A stretch of 64,000 bases of DNA. Origin: Adiantum capillus-veneris. Taxonomy: Eukaryota > Streptophyta > Polypodiopsida > Polypodiales > Pteridaceae. Position 1 is the first letter of the stretch, and every line of letters begins with the position of its first letter. Made by a program: the position numbers and the translations under genes. The stretch lies in assembly GCA_014529385.2 (NCBI GenBank), contig CM043963.1:65669895-65733894 (forward strand). Reading direction: 5' to 3'. The notes under the pieces were generated by a model. It was given only the letters and a program-made list of their open reading frames with translations, was not told the origin of the DNA and searched no databases. Shown piece by piece: positions 45,075 to 55,939 of the stretch.

Positions 45075-46304
45075 AGTCTACTCAATAATCTAATTCATTT
45101 TTAGATTGATACATCTTGTGTATTGTCCATGGATTCTTCATTATGAATGCTATACTCATTAACCCATCATAATCCTTATACACGTTCATCAAAATCACAT
45201 TAGTTAACCATGAATAAAGTAAAATAGCAACAAAGTGATTAACCATTACATGCCCAGCTACCCCATACACATGCCGATGCTACCCATATACAACATGAAA
45301 ATCAAGTACCACTTAGTCTATGCTTCAAAACTATTAGGAGAATATCAAGCCAAATTTGATACGGTGATCATTCCAAGCTCCAAAGCTAGCCCCCAAGGAA
45401 AACAGCTTAAAGGCTATCACTGCAAAATCGTTCTAAAAGAACTTAAAAGGCTAGACAAGATCCCTAAATAAAAATGATGGGGGCTATCTTGCTTCCTTAT
45501 GGAGCGATGTGGTAATTGGCCTCTCTGAAATCAAAATATTTCACTAAAACAATAAAGAACAACTGATACAGACCTAGAGACAAAAATAAAACAAACCATG
45601 TGTCATGTTTTGCTTTTGAATAAGATTAATTAGTTTCAATGAATGGGGCCTAAAAATAGGAACTCCACCTTGCCTATAGTGTGGAATGGCAAAAAGCATA
45701 TTCCATTTTAGATACTAGGGTAATCATAAGCTTAGCTACAAAGTCAAAATTGGTGGAATGGGGTAGCAATGTACTACCAAAACTTGCAAGCACTAGAAAG
45801 TAACTAATGGATATCTAGAACAACCGATGGGCACAAAATCCCCGCCATTAATGGATGTAAAAATTTTATTGATTGAGTAGCTTGAGTCTTGTTCTTCTAG
45901 TGGACTTTAGAGTTCACATGAATCATATGATAATGAAGACAATATTATGGTTGCTTGCTTTGGGTGTTCACTAAACAATATATAAAATTTAACATAAGGG
46001 AATATCGTTTCTTGCAGAGTTACATAAAATATACATACATAAGGGTGTTTTTTTTGAAATATTAAAAATTTTGATACATGAGTGGGATATCTTGATCATG
46101 AAAATTGTTGGATAAAGGGGCCCACACTCGGAGGCCAATTCTTTAACCATTACACCAGTGTTAGAAAAAAACGGGGTACAATGTATTTTAACCGGCTAAA
46201 ATCATAAAATCTTGGTTAGATTTTGAGCTTGCCTTGAAAAAAACCGGTTTAGAGTGGCTTTCCAAAGCATGCAAATTCCCTCTCTCTACATGTTCCAAAT
46301 GGAT

Positions 46305-46359
<55 letters not shown>

Positions 46360-47320
46360 CGTTCAATAGAGTGTTTTTTCAAAATCTTGCGGGTGAAATA
46401 TGGTGCTTAGTATCCAAACAACGAGCCTATTTTTCTCATAGACATCAATGAGTTCTTGACTAAAGTCTATGGTTGCTATAGGCCCAACAATTTTCTTTTG
46501 AACATACAATTAAGTACAAAAAAAGTGCATTTTTTGCATCCTCGTGACCTATCATTGATGTTTCTATGTTATCATTATTGTTGACCTATTTTTTGCATCC
46601 TAGTGACCTATCATCGATGTTTCTATGCATGCACCTATCATTACCACTTTATATGCTTCCATTTTACATATTTAGATTCTTTACTTCCATGTTCAAGAAC
46701 AAAAAGCATCACAACATGTCTCCTTAAGGTAATTTGGAACATACTTATGAAGTACAAAGATTGCACTAATGAAAAAAAAAAGCTTCCACAATGTGGGCTT
46801 CCGTATGGCATATATAAACCTATTAATTTGATGCCAAATTGGAATTGTACGCTTATATTGAATGTACCATATTTTTTGAGTGAAATTTAGCAATTTAAAA
46901 AAAATTTAGTATTAAGTTCTCAAAATGAGTCTAATTTTGGTAAAATAAAAAATCACTCCTGTCTTTGTGTTGTTTCCTATAAGGTATTAGGTGCCCCAAA
47001 ACTCAAGGAAGAAGATTTACATAGTGATCACTCCATAAACACACTCAAAATTGCATTTTTAATACAAAGACACTTCCAAAATATTCTCAAAATGTGAATT
47101 TTACTAGCAACTTAAGACAAAGAATTTGTCATAAATGGACCATAGCTTCCAATACATAGACTCTCTATTTTTTTAGAAGCATAACAACACCTTTTGAACT
47201 ACCTATGCTAGCTATGTAGTAGTTAAGAGGTCACTGAGATAAATGCCAATTTTATGAAAATTGGCTAAAAAGGACACGTTTTTTTGGCTCAGGTTAGTAG
47301 GTTTAAAAATCGTTTTCAAA
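45075..47320. other. Gene-free AT-rich stretch with simple repeats
   Basis: An (AG)n tract lies at about 46,308-46,353. A two-copy 62-bp repeat of TTTTTGCATCCTMGTGACC lies at 46,527-46,628. A 78-codon frame at 45,235-45,471 (AKFDTVIIPSSKASPQGKQL) is unrecognised. Nothing else is supported. Confidence 0.5.
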
Positions 47321-47323
47321 TTG

Positions 47324-47432
47324 AACTCTGGAGATGGAATCAATAGCCCAAACAAATTCACGTTTAGAGATATTTGAAGATATTTACAAGATGAGGAGCG
47401 TTTTTTGGCTATTGATTCCATCTCGAGAGTTT
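47324..47432. repeat. Inverted repeat, about 25-bp arms
   Basis: AACTCTGGAGATGGAATCAA at 47,324 and its near-perfect reverse complement ending at 47,432 flank a loop of about 60 bases. Confidence 0.75.
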
Positions 47433-47635
47433 GGTTTGAATAACATTTTTTGGCCATTGATTACATCCTATATTGGTACAAAAAAAATCAAGTATTTTAA
47501 AATTTAAGGGAAATTTGGGTATCTCCACACATTTTAGGTGTATTTTGGTGATTTTTTCTATATTGAATGGTAATAGTTCACAAAAAAAATGATGAGTCAA
47601 GTAGGTGGGCATGAACAATTTTTTTGGGTTGTTTG

Positions 47636-47659
47636 GAGGGTATCTTAAAAGATACCCTC
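47636..47659. repeat. Perfect 11-bp hairpin with 2-base loop
   Basis: GAGGGTATCTT, AA, AAGATACCCTC. It could be cruciform-forming DNA or the tip of a decayed foldback element. Confidence 0.8.
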
Positions 47660-47805
47660 TTTGATTTCAAGAGGGAAAGTGTGGATAGAGTCGTGTGAGG
47701 GTAGGTTGTACGAAATGGTAACACCTCGCAGCAAAGAATGTGATGTACTTGGTTGAAGGAGCTAGGTAAGAGCTTGTGGCAGAAGAGGGATCGATGAAAG
47801 GGTAG

Positions 47806-48168
47806 TTGTTAGATGAGGCACTTCCACGTCGACGAGCAAGTTTTCCATTCCTTTTTTTTATACCCAAAGTCTCATACATTGGGCACCTTGCCCATACAGG
47901 CTGCATGAGATGCTGGAATGAAGATAAAGATGGGATGGAATCTCATGATATTCCACCTAATGGGAGGAAGAAAAGCGGATTAGTAGTAGAGAACTCTTTT
48001 TACAAAGCAGCATTAAGTTTCTGTGGAAGGATGTGGTCATATGGCACTATTATTTGTAACTCTAATTGGTGTGACTATGCCAAAATTGAAATTTTTGTAA
48101 ACACCTTGCATAGTCACATATCGCTAAAAAAAACAAAAGGTGTGCATGTGATCGTCCATAAGGCATAA
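47806..48168 (+). CDS. Unrecognised 120-residue frame
   Basis: It reads MLDEALPRRRASFPFLFFIP, then GHLAHTGCMRCWNEDKDGME and ICNSNWCDYAKIEIFVNTLH. Five cysteines and two histidines are present but no known zinc motif. It ends shortly before the old Gypsy integrase fragment and could be part of that element, a host-gene scrap, or chance. I give it no function. Confidence 0.25.
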   Translation: MLDEALPRRRASFPFLFFIPKVSYIGHLAHTGCMRCWNEDKDGMESHDIPPNGRKKSGLVVENSFYKAALSFCGRMWSYGTIICNSNWCDYAKIEIFVNTLHSHISLKKTKGVHVIVHKA

Positions 48169-48369
48169 GGACTTCCCTTTAAGGTGTTGCCAATACTTTT
48201 GAATCTCATTTCCCCTCGCATGCTCCAAGAAAAGAAAACTTATCTCCTCAAACAGCCTTGGCGGATAGTATTTAAAAACTTATAACTAGACTCATACTAG
48301 TGTAAATAATGACCTTGTCACATGCAAAAGGTATAGCTCAAAGTTGCACATTACATCAACTTGGGACTA

Positions 48370-48815
48370 CTCTTAGCTCGAGTATAGCTAATCATCCGAA
48401 GACAAATGGACAAATCGAGTGACGTAATCAGGTACTAGAAGATATGCTACAAGCTTGTGTTAGTAAAAAATAGACACATTGGGACGACCATTTTCCAATT
48501 TTGGAATTTGCTTACAAAACTACAAAGCATGTTCCACCGGGCTTAGCCCATTTATGCTAATGTAAGGTTATCAATCTCATCTCCAAGGGACATCAGATAA
48601 GCCATTGAATGTATACATTTGGCTAAGAATTTCTTAAAGGAACATTTTGATATGTTGAAGATTGCTAAGAGCAATATTAAACAAGATTAGGAATGTTATA
48701 AGAATTTTCAAATGAGGAAAATTGTTATGTGTCCTGCATGGAGGGAGAATGGGCCTTTCTCAAGGTTCCAGAGCATTCAGACAGTTTAAAAACTAGGCCC
48801 ACACCTCAAATTTCC
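48370..48815 (+). pseudogene. Old Gypsy integrase, left part (outer element)
   Basis: The plus-strand reading gives NHPKTNGQIE, NQVLEDMLQACVSK, THWDDHFPILEFAYKTTKHV and EFLKEHFDMLKIAKSNIKQ, then KLGPHLKF. This is the integrase region around the catalytic Glu and beyond, with many stops. It stops at base 48,815, where another Gypsy LTR begins, and resumes at 57,612. Confidence 0.82.
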
Positions 48816-50398
48816 TGTAACATTTAATTGTCTAAATAGCTTGTAAATAGCGGAAAACAACTTAACATAGTGAGCATTTGATTAAGAGCACGTTCCTAAT
48901 GAGCATAAAAGAGTGCTTGGTTGGAGATAGAAACATTAGCATAACACCTAATTAGTTTGGCATAATAATACCTGAAAGAGGGAGAGAAATAGAACAATTG
49001 ACAACTATTGAGGACCAGATTTACATGGACCGGTCCCCCCTCCATTAGGCATTTGTATTATAGCTTCTCCCATTAAGAGAGACTTTGTTCAATACAATTC
49101 TTTGTGTTCCTTGGTAAAAAACTCGTTGGTGCTATGAAGATGGAAGCTTTATGCACCAAACTTACACGTGATAACACATAACATCAATTCCTCGTTGGTC
49201 TCAGACCCAAGACCTCACACACCTTCGAAGATGGTGAGAGCTAGCGGGGTATGAGAGTAGATCTAGAGGAAGAAGGAGTATTCTTACAAGAAAGAAGTAT
49301 TTCTCCTCACATAATCACTCATAATAGCTTAGCATAGCTTAGTAGTTAGCATGGTAGAGGAGATGAGCATGTAATGGAGCTTGTCTCTTGGTTGGATTTG
49401 CATCACAAGCCAAGAGTTTGTTGGTGTAGGTTTCCCTTCTCACAAGCTTGGAGTAGATGAAGAGCTTTCCATTAAAGCTTGAGAAGGAGATAGACTTTCT
49501 TTGCTTCACACATGAGCTTGTGTGAGTGTGTGTGGAATAATGCCTTCACAAATCAGCTCCCTCTCTCATCTTGGTCGACCCCTATTGCTGGCTTCCTATT
49601 GGCCTGTGAAAAGTTTACCCAATAGTATTTGAGAGGCCCAGTAAAGAGCCTTGTGACAAGTGTCCATCCTTTTTTCCTTTTGTAAAAGCTCAAATAATTA
49701 ATTTAATTATCTGAATTCCTATTGGACCTTTTAGTCTTCTGGGCAATAGGAATTAAGAAAACCTATGGGCTGCTTAATTCTCATTGGACCTTTTGACTGT
49801 CCAATAGTATTTTAGGGAGACTAATTATTATTGGTTGTTTTTTTAAGAATTTGTAAAATAAGAAATTTAGTTTACACTAGCTGAGCCCTCATTGGTCCAC
49901 GTCTATGTCCATCCAATAGGATTCAGGCAAGAATTGGGGGTTTTCCTGCATGCCTGACATGTGTCCTATTTTCTTTGTGGAAAGGTAAATTGATGTGTGT
50001 GTGTGAGAGAGAGAGAGAGTGTGATGTCTCTTTCCCACCTTGCTCACTCTTCTGTCCTTTCCTTGTAGCCACTTTTTTGACTTTAGCATTCAACACTTTA
50101 GTCACTAAGAGTAGTTCACATGGCCTAGGACTTTTAGAGTAAAAATTTGGAACTTTAGCCTTGGAAGTATATAATGGAATTAACCTAAGGGCCTTTTAAA
50201 CTCCACTGGTGCACTTTGCTCTTTAGCAGACCATCCCCATCTGGATCCCCAATTCCCCTCTTTTGGATCCCCTGTTGAGACTGGTCTGGCAGCCTTTTCA
50301 ATATCCAACCTTTGCTCCCCTTGGTATCTCCCCATATTAAATGATCAGTTTAATATGAGAAAATCATTTGGGAAAGTAGATATTAGGTTTTTATGACA
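48816..50398 (-). repeat. 3' LTR of the inserted Gypsy (1,583 bp)
   Basis: Its plus-strand ends are TGTAACATTTAATTGTC and TTTTTATGACA. It is about 89 bp shorter than the 5' LTR because one copy of a repeated block (CTTCCTATTGGCC..CCAATAGCATTTGAG) is missing. Confidence 0.92.
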
Positions 50399-50411
50399 TT
50401 ACCTCTCTCTT

Positions 50412-50485
50412 GATATCATAGTCGTCCTCGACTATGATATCTTCTCTACCTCATAGTCGTCCTCGACTATGAGGTAGAGAAGATA
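50412..50485. repeat. Two adjacent perfect stem-loops beside the Gypsy polypurine tract
   Basis: Stem 1 has 13-bp arms (50,412-50,424 and 50,429-50,441). Stem 2 has 22-bp arms (50,438-50,459 and 50,464-50,485). Both have the loop TCCT and share the core CATAGTCG/CGACTATG. The related element at 42.6 kb has one weaker version (CATAGTCG, AGGA, CGATTATG) at the same place. Confidence 0.9.
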
Positions 50486-50779
50486 AAGCCTAATCATTAG
50501 TCCGTTTGCTAGCGGGTAGAGGATCCCTATGTTACCCTACGACATCATTCCAGAATGGATGACTAATCCATTTGGTGCTTGAGAGACTTAGCTGCCGCAA
50601 GCATGTCTGCGCATTAGTCCGTATCACTCTTCCATAGGAGAGTGACAAGCTCTACTTGATGTTTGGGAGACGTCGTCGCCACAAACATGATTCTAAGCAT
50701 GCATACTTCTTAATAGTTGTGCACAATAAAGAAAAAGAGAGTCTTATAAGACAAAAACATTGATCATTTAAAACATATA

Positions 50780-51207
50780 TACATTTGCTTACTCTAGGGA
50801 ATCATTGTAAGCTTTGACAAGGTTTAGGTTATCCTTTAATTGTATCCCTTGCATCCATCGAGCATTTTCAAAAGGATAATTCTTAAACTTAATAAGATAC
50901 CGTCGGATAATCTTACCGCCTCTCAATACCTTTTCTTCGTGTCAGAGAATGGACTTGGGCTACAATACCTCTTCTTGGTCTTCAATCTCCGGTGAGTGTG
51001 CTATGGTTGCTTCTTGGGGTGGCTCTCCTTGGTAAGGCTTTAACAGGCTCACATGCAAAGCATTGTGTACGAGCCAGTGTTTGGGAAAATTGAGCTGATA
51101 AGCCGTCTCATTGATTGGCTTAAGAATCTAAAAGGGGCCACAGTACCTTTTTGCTAGTTTAGCATAGTATTTTTGGTGTCCCGTAGGATTCTTGCCCATT
51201 GTGTGAC
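50780..51207 (-). pseudogene. Gypsy integrase C-terminus and chromodomain-like region
   Basis: With shifts the minus strand reads ETAYQLNFPKHWLVHNALHV, typical of the Gypsy integrase GPY/F-type end. Then comes IIRRYLIKFKNYPFENARWM, resembling a chromodomain strand with its aromatic residue. This domain directs integration to chromatin marks in chromoviruses. Assignment is by pattern only. Confidence 0.6.
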
Positions 51208-51870
51208 TTAATTGAGCCTTGGAAATTTAAGCAAGACCCAATCATTTTCTTTAAAGGTCAGGGCTCTTCTGTGATTGTTAGCAGTAGCCTTTTGCCTTTG
51301 CTGTGAGATGGATATAACATCTTTAATCTTTTGGAAATATTCTTGTAGGTCGCGGCTATATTCATCTACAGCGACGATCTTCCCATGTACCTTAAGTAGC
51401 AGGGGACTTTTTGATCTTCCCTCAATTACCTCAAAAGGCGCTTTTCCCGTGGATGTATGTACTGTGTTATTGTAAGCATACTCCACTAAAGGTAAGTACT
51501 TCTCCCATGGGGACCTTTGATCTACTTTAGTGATATAAGCTTTTAGTAGATCAAGAATTTTTAGGTTAGCTATTTCACTTTGGCCATCCGTTTGCGGGTG
51601 ATAGGCCAAAGAGAAATTTAGCCTTGTACCTAAATTCTCAAAGAGACCCTTCCAGAAATAGCTGGTCATTCTAGGATCTCTATCCGAAACTATTGACATT
51701 GGCAAGCCGTGGTACTTAAATATTTGTGATATAAAGAGGGTTGCCATTTGATGGGCCTTAATAGTCTTTTTGACAAGTATGAAATGCGCTTGTTTGCTAA
51801 ATTTTTCTACTATTGTCCATATTCCCGTATTCCCATGGATAGACTTAGGCAATCCAAAGATAAAATCCAT
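51208..51870 (-). pseudogene. Gypsy integrase core
   Basis: A 220-residue open stretch starts MDFIFGLPKSIHG. It contains WTIVEKFSKQAHFI, where the family's first catalytic Asp is Glu; SDRDPRMTSYFWKGLF with the second Asp; and AYHPQTDGQSEIANLKILDL with the Glu. KYLPLVEYAYNN follows. The frame ends at FPRLN. The altered first residue plus the lost zinc region make it catalytically doubtful. Confidence 0.87.
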
Positions 51871-51882
51871 GGATATGATCTC

Positions 51883-52125
51883 CTAGGGTGAATGAGGGAT
51901 TGGCAAAGGTTGAAGCAAACCAGGTTGCTTCCCTCTATCAAACTTAGTCTTTTGGCAAACCACACATTTATACATTACTTTCTCACGTAGTGAGTTAGTA
52001 ACGCATAGCCTATTACCATAGAGAAGATAACCATCTTGTAGGGTAAATGGTTCCTCTTTCTTCCCTAGTGCAAGGGCTGACATCACATCTTTAAAATTAG
52101 GATCGATAGCGTACTCATCTATCAT
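51883..52125 (-). pseudogene. Gypsy integrase N-terminal region lacking the His half of its zinc finger
   Basis: The reading goes from RLCVTNSLREKVM directly to YKCVVCQKTKFDRGK. In Gypsy integrases about 40 residues with the two zinc-binding histidines normally lie between these phrases. Here only the CxxC half remains and the frame stays open, so an in-frame deletion is inferred. Confidence 0.75.
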
Positions 52126-53341
52126 AGAAGATAGATCATTGTGAGTTGATATGGAAACGGCCGTCTTGAGAGTGCATCATATACTTGATTATGCTTGCCA
52201 GCAATGTGAGCAATATGAAAATGAAATTGCAAAAGGAAATTTGCCCACCTCATTTGCTTTTCGGAGAGCCTGGTCTGCATCATGAAGTACTTGAGGCTTT
52301 GGTGATCCGTCCGCAAAATGAAAGGAGTCCCCAATAAGTAGTGCTTCCACGTGTCTAAAGCATGTAGAATTGCGAGGATTTCCTTTTTATTATGGCTAGA
52401 GCTTGCTCAACTGGGTTGAGCCTTCGACTTTCATATGCTATGGCGTGCCCTTCTTGGAGCAAAAAAGCTCCAAGGCAATCACCACAAGCGTCACATTGGA
52501 CCTCAAATGGCTTTGAGAGATCCGGTAGTGTAAGCACATGTTGAGAGATAAGCTTCTCTTTAAGTTTTTCAAAAGCAGTGTTCTCCTTGGTAGTCCATGC
52601 ACACTTAACGTTCTTTTTTGTTAGGTCATGCAAGGGTCCTGCTATGAGTGAGAATTTTTCTATGAAGCGTCTATAGTATGACCATATACTTATAAAGCTC
52701 CTTAATTCATGCAGATTCTTCGGATTAGGCCATGCTTTAATTACTTCTAACTTTGACGGATCCATTTGGATGCCATCTTTAGAGATAATATGACCTAAAT
52801 ATTGAATCTCTTGTAAGAAAAATTCACTTTTCTTTTGATTTATGTAAACCTTATTCTCTCGTAGAACTTGAAAAATTACATGGAGGTGCTGTTTGTGTTC
52901 ATCCAAGGAATTGGAGTAGATGATTATATCATCAAAGAACACTCTAGTGTAACTGTGGTGAGGCCTAAAGAGCTTCTCCATCATGCGGTTGAATGTAGCT
53001 GGTGCATTGGTCAAGCCAAAAGGCATCACAATGAATTCGTAGAGACCAAACGTAGTGTGAAATGCGGTCTTTACAATGTCTTGATCCACTATCCTTATTT
53101 GGTGATAGCCACTTTTTAGGTCAATCCTACTGAAGTAGGTCAATCCTTGTAGCTTATCAAATAGGTCTTCTACCTGTAGAACGGGAAACCTATTTTTGAT
53201 AGTGATCCTATTTAGTGCTCTATAGTCGACACACATACGATATGTGCCATCTTTCTTTTGCACTAATAAAACTTGTGAACAAAATGGAGATGAACTAGAC
53301 CTAACCATTCCTTTCTCAATCAACTCATGCACTTGTCGCAT
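52122..53341 (-). pseudogene. Gypsy reverse transcriptase and RNase H
   Basis: The 328-residue RT frame (52,355-53,341) shows MVRSSSSPFCSQVLLVQKKD, RMCVDYRALNRITIKNRFPV, FSRIDLKSGYHQIRI, KTAFHTTFGLYEFIVMPFGL, the catalytic RVFFDDIIIYS (FFDD rather than YLDD) near 52,924-52,938, and YLGHIISKDGIQMDP. RNase H starts at FEVQCDACGDCLGAFL and continues, after a frame break near 52,340, as RTDHQSLKYFMMQTRLSEKQ. The aspartates of the RT site are present. Shifts at the RNase H junction and before the RT abolish a full polyprotein. Confidence 0.9.
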
Positions 53342-53841
53342 AATTTCCTCTTGTTAAGCTTGAGAAACTCGATAAGGAGGTTATTAGGCGGTGAGCTTCT
53401 TGGAAGAAGCTCAATTGCATGGTCATCATCGCCTTGTTTTGGAGGCAATTCATTAGGGATGTCGTCAATAAAAACATCTTGGAATTCATTAAGGAAATTA
53501 GATAACACTGATTCTTTTTTATTCCCTTTTTTTATTTGACAGAACATTAGGTTCATTTCGAGAGTCTTTTACAAATATCATGTACACGAAAATAGAGCTC
53601 TTTATTGACTTATCAAAAGCTTGCTTATGTATAAGAGGTATAGTGTTACCTGACTCGTTAGCATATATGTACATGTCTTTGTCCCTGTACTTAAAGTAAA
53701 TTTACCTTTCAGGGAACTTGATGTTGGCCGCCATGTGATCAAACCATGGTGCCCCTAGGATTACATCCTCATGCTTAAGGGGAGAGATGAAGAAATCCTC
53801 TTTGTCCACATAGCTTTGGATATGAAGCCTCAATTTCTTAG

Positions 53842-55522
53842 TTAAGGGAGTAACTGGGACTTCTTCTCCCTTGAAGCACCATCACTTGGTAGGGTATTTC
53901 CTATCTCAAAGGCTTGGATGCCTAGCTTAGTGGCCAACTCCATGGATATGAAATTGTGAGTAGAGCCATTGTCGAAGAAAATGAAAGCATCATGTTCTCT
54001 TACCTTTCCCCAAGCATGGCATAGAGGAGATCCTTTGCGATGAGCATCTTGTTCTTGAACTTCAATTATGGAAGCTCTAGGAGGTTCATTGTGTGTGTTC
54101 TTTCGTGGGCAAGCACTATAAGCATGCCCTTGCTCCCCACACTTGAAACAACCGTTATCCTTGCAATAACGCTCTAGCTCTTCAGGAGAGAGCCTATTTT
54201 TGCCTTTGTAGACTCCCTTCTCCTTAGCTTTGTTGTTGTTGAAGTTTCCCTTGTGAGACTTTTGGACATGGTCCTTCCCCTTAGGCTCATTATGGTCTTT
54301 ACTTTCCATGGGCTTAAGATTTTTCTTAGCTCCTTGTTGGAAGTTGATTCGTGAAGCCACCATAGCATGGTGTATGACCGTTGAAATAGTGCGAGGCCTT
54401 TGGGAGTTGACATAATCCGCCATATCTTCAGATAAACCCGCACAAAATTGTTGTTTTTGCTCTCCAAAATCTATCTTTTTGTAGACAGTGGCTTTGAGAT
54501 GTAAATCCCAAAACTTGTCTACGTATTTGTGAATAGATTCGTAGGGAGAGAGCTTCAAGCTTCACCATTCTGTGAATACTTTGTCTTTGGCATCGCTAGC
54601 CAAAAACTGCTTCATAATGGAAGCTCTTAAAGCTTTCCATGTTTGTGGAGCTTCACTGTGTGCTTGTAGGCTAGACCACCATTGCTTGGCGGACTTTTGG
54701 AGATGCATGGCTACATGACGTATCTTAGAGGACTCTGTGAAGCCCTCATCCTCGAATGCCGCATCAAATTGTTGAATAAAGGCCAAGACTTTGTCTGTAG
54801 CACCAAAGGTGCCATTGTAGACCTGTAAGAAAAGAGATACTCTTTCCTCCCTCTTTGAACTGTTTGAGCTTGGATGACCTCTTCCAAGCGGCATAGGATT
54901 TCCTATGGCCTCTCCTTTTGAGTTCTTTGGGAGTTGCACCATCACTTCCTTCAGAAGAGGAGGAGGATGATGAAGATGGAGAAGAGGGTGACCTCTTTCT
55001 CGCCTTTTTCTTCTCTTACTTCCTTTCTTTCTTATTTGAATTATGGTGAGAAGGACTATGCGATGGTCTTCTCTGTTTAGGGGGTGTTGGAGAGCGTTTT
55101 TCCCACTGTCTTCGTGGTGCCATCTCCGCCGAGGTGGTGGGAGATTCACTTCTTTCTTGTTCTTTCGGTGGGGGCTCTTCCTTTGAGATTTGGGCTCTCC
55201 TTGGTGAGGGAGTTGCCCCATCAACTTGTAAGCTTTTGGGTCCTTCGTATGGGTCCTCCTCTTCTCTCACCGTAGAGAGCCCTCTTTCAGAAATCTCACT
55301 AGGAGATTTCATAGGCACTCCCTCTTCTAGGTGAGGATATTGGAGAATCCCATGGATGCGTAATTGCTGTTGTACTTCACCTTGGAGGGATGGGTTGCCC
55401 ATGGCTTGTTGAAGCCTAGTAACAAGATAGTTCACAAGCATAGGGGCATCATTAGTAGCTTGCTCATTAGCAAAATCAAAGCCATCAATATTAATTTCAC
55501 TCTCTCTACTATTGTTAGCCAT
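53842..55522 (-). pseudogene. Gypsy gag and protease
   Basis: The start is MANNSRESEINIDGFDFANE at 55,522. An acidic then proline/arginine-rich region follows to about 55,020, where the frame shifts. The retrotransposon gag domain reads VLAFIQQFDAAFEDEGFTES and HLQKSAKQWWSSL, with a TGA at 54,559-54,561 before SLKLSPYESIHKY. A zinc knuckle CFKCGEQGHAYSACP and a protease-like FIFFDNGSTHNFIS come next. The protease signature is normally D-S/T-G, and Asn in the middle may weaken it. Non-functional overall. Confidence 0.86.
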
Positions 55523-55926
55523 TCTAACTAAGTTTTAGGTGTAAATTTTTACTTGTACTTTGGCACTTCAAGCCCTAGTTGCTACTCCTCTTTACTTTCA
55601 AAGATAAGCGCTCAAGCATCTATACCTGTGGCTTGAAATATCATTAATTGCAAGGAATAGAAGAGAGGGTTTATCATAGCCCAGTCGGCATCGGTTCTTG
55701 TCAAGCTTCTAATAGCTCAATAATGGTTAAACCGTAGGCAAGCCCCTTGGGACTCCATTATTAAGACCATTTGCTTTTGATGGTGATACCCCGTTAACTG
55801 CACAAACCAGGCACACCTCAAGGATAATAAATCCCTATTCTACTTACCCTCATGCAATTAATAATACCAACCATTTGTAGAAAGCTTGAGGACCTCTCTT
55901 CTTGAGCAAGAAAACAGAAACCGATA

Positions 55927-55938
55927 GCTCTGATACCA
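55927..55938 (-). promoter_or_regulatory. Primer binding site of the inserted Gypsy
   Basis: The minus strand reads TGGTATCAGAGC then TATCGG, one base inside the 5' LTR. It fits initiator-Met tRNA. Confidence 0.9.
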
Positions 55939-55939
55939 A

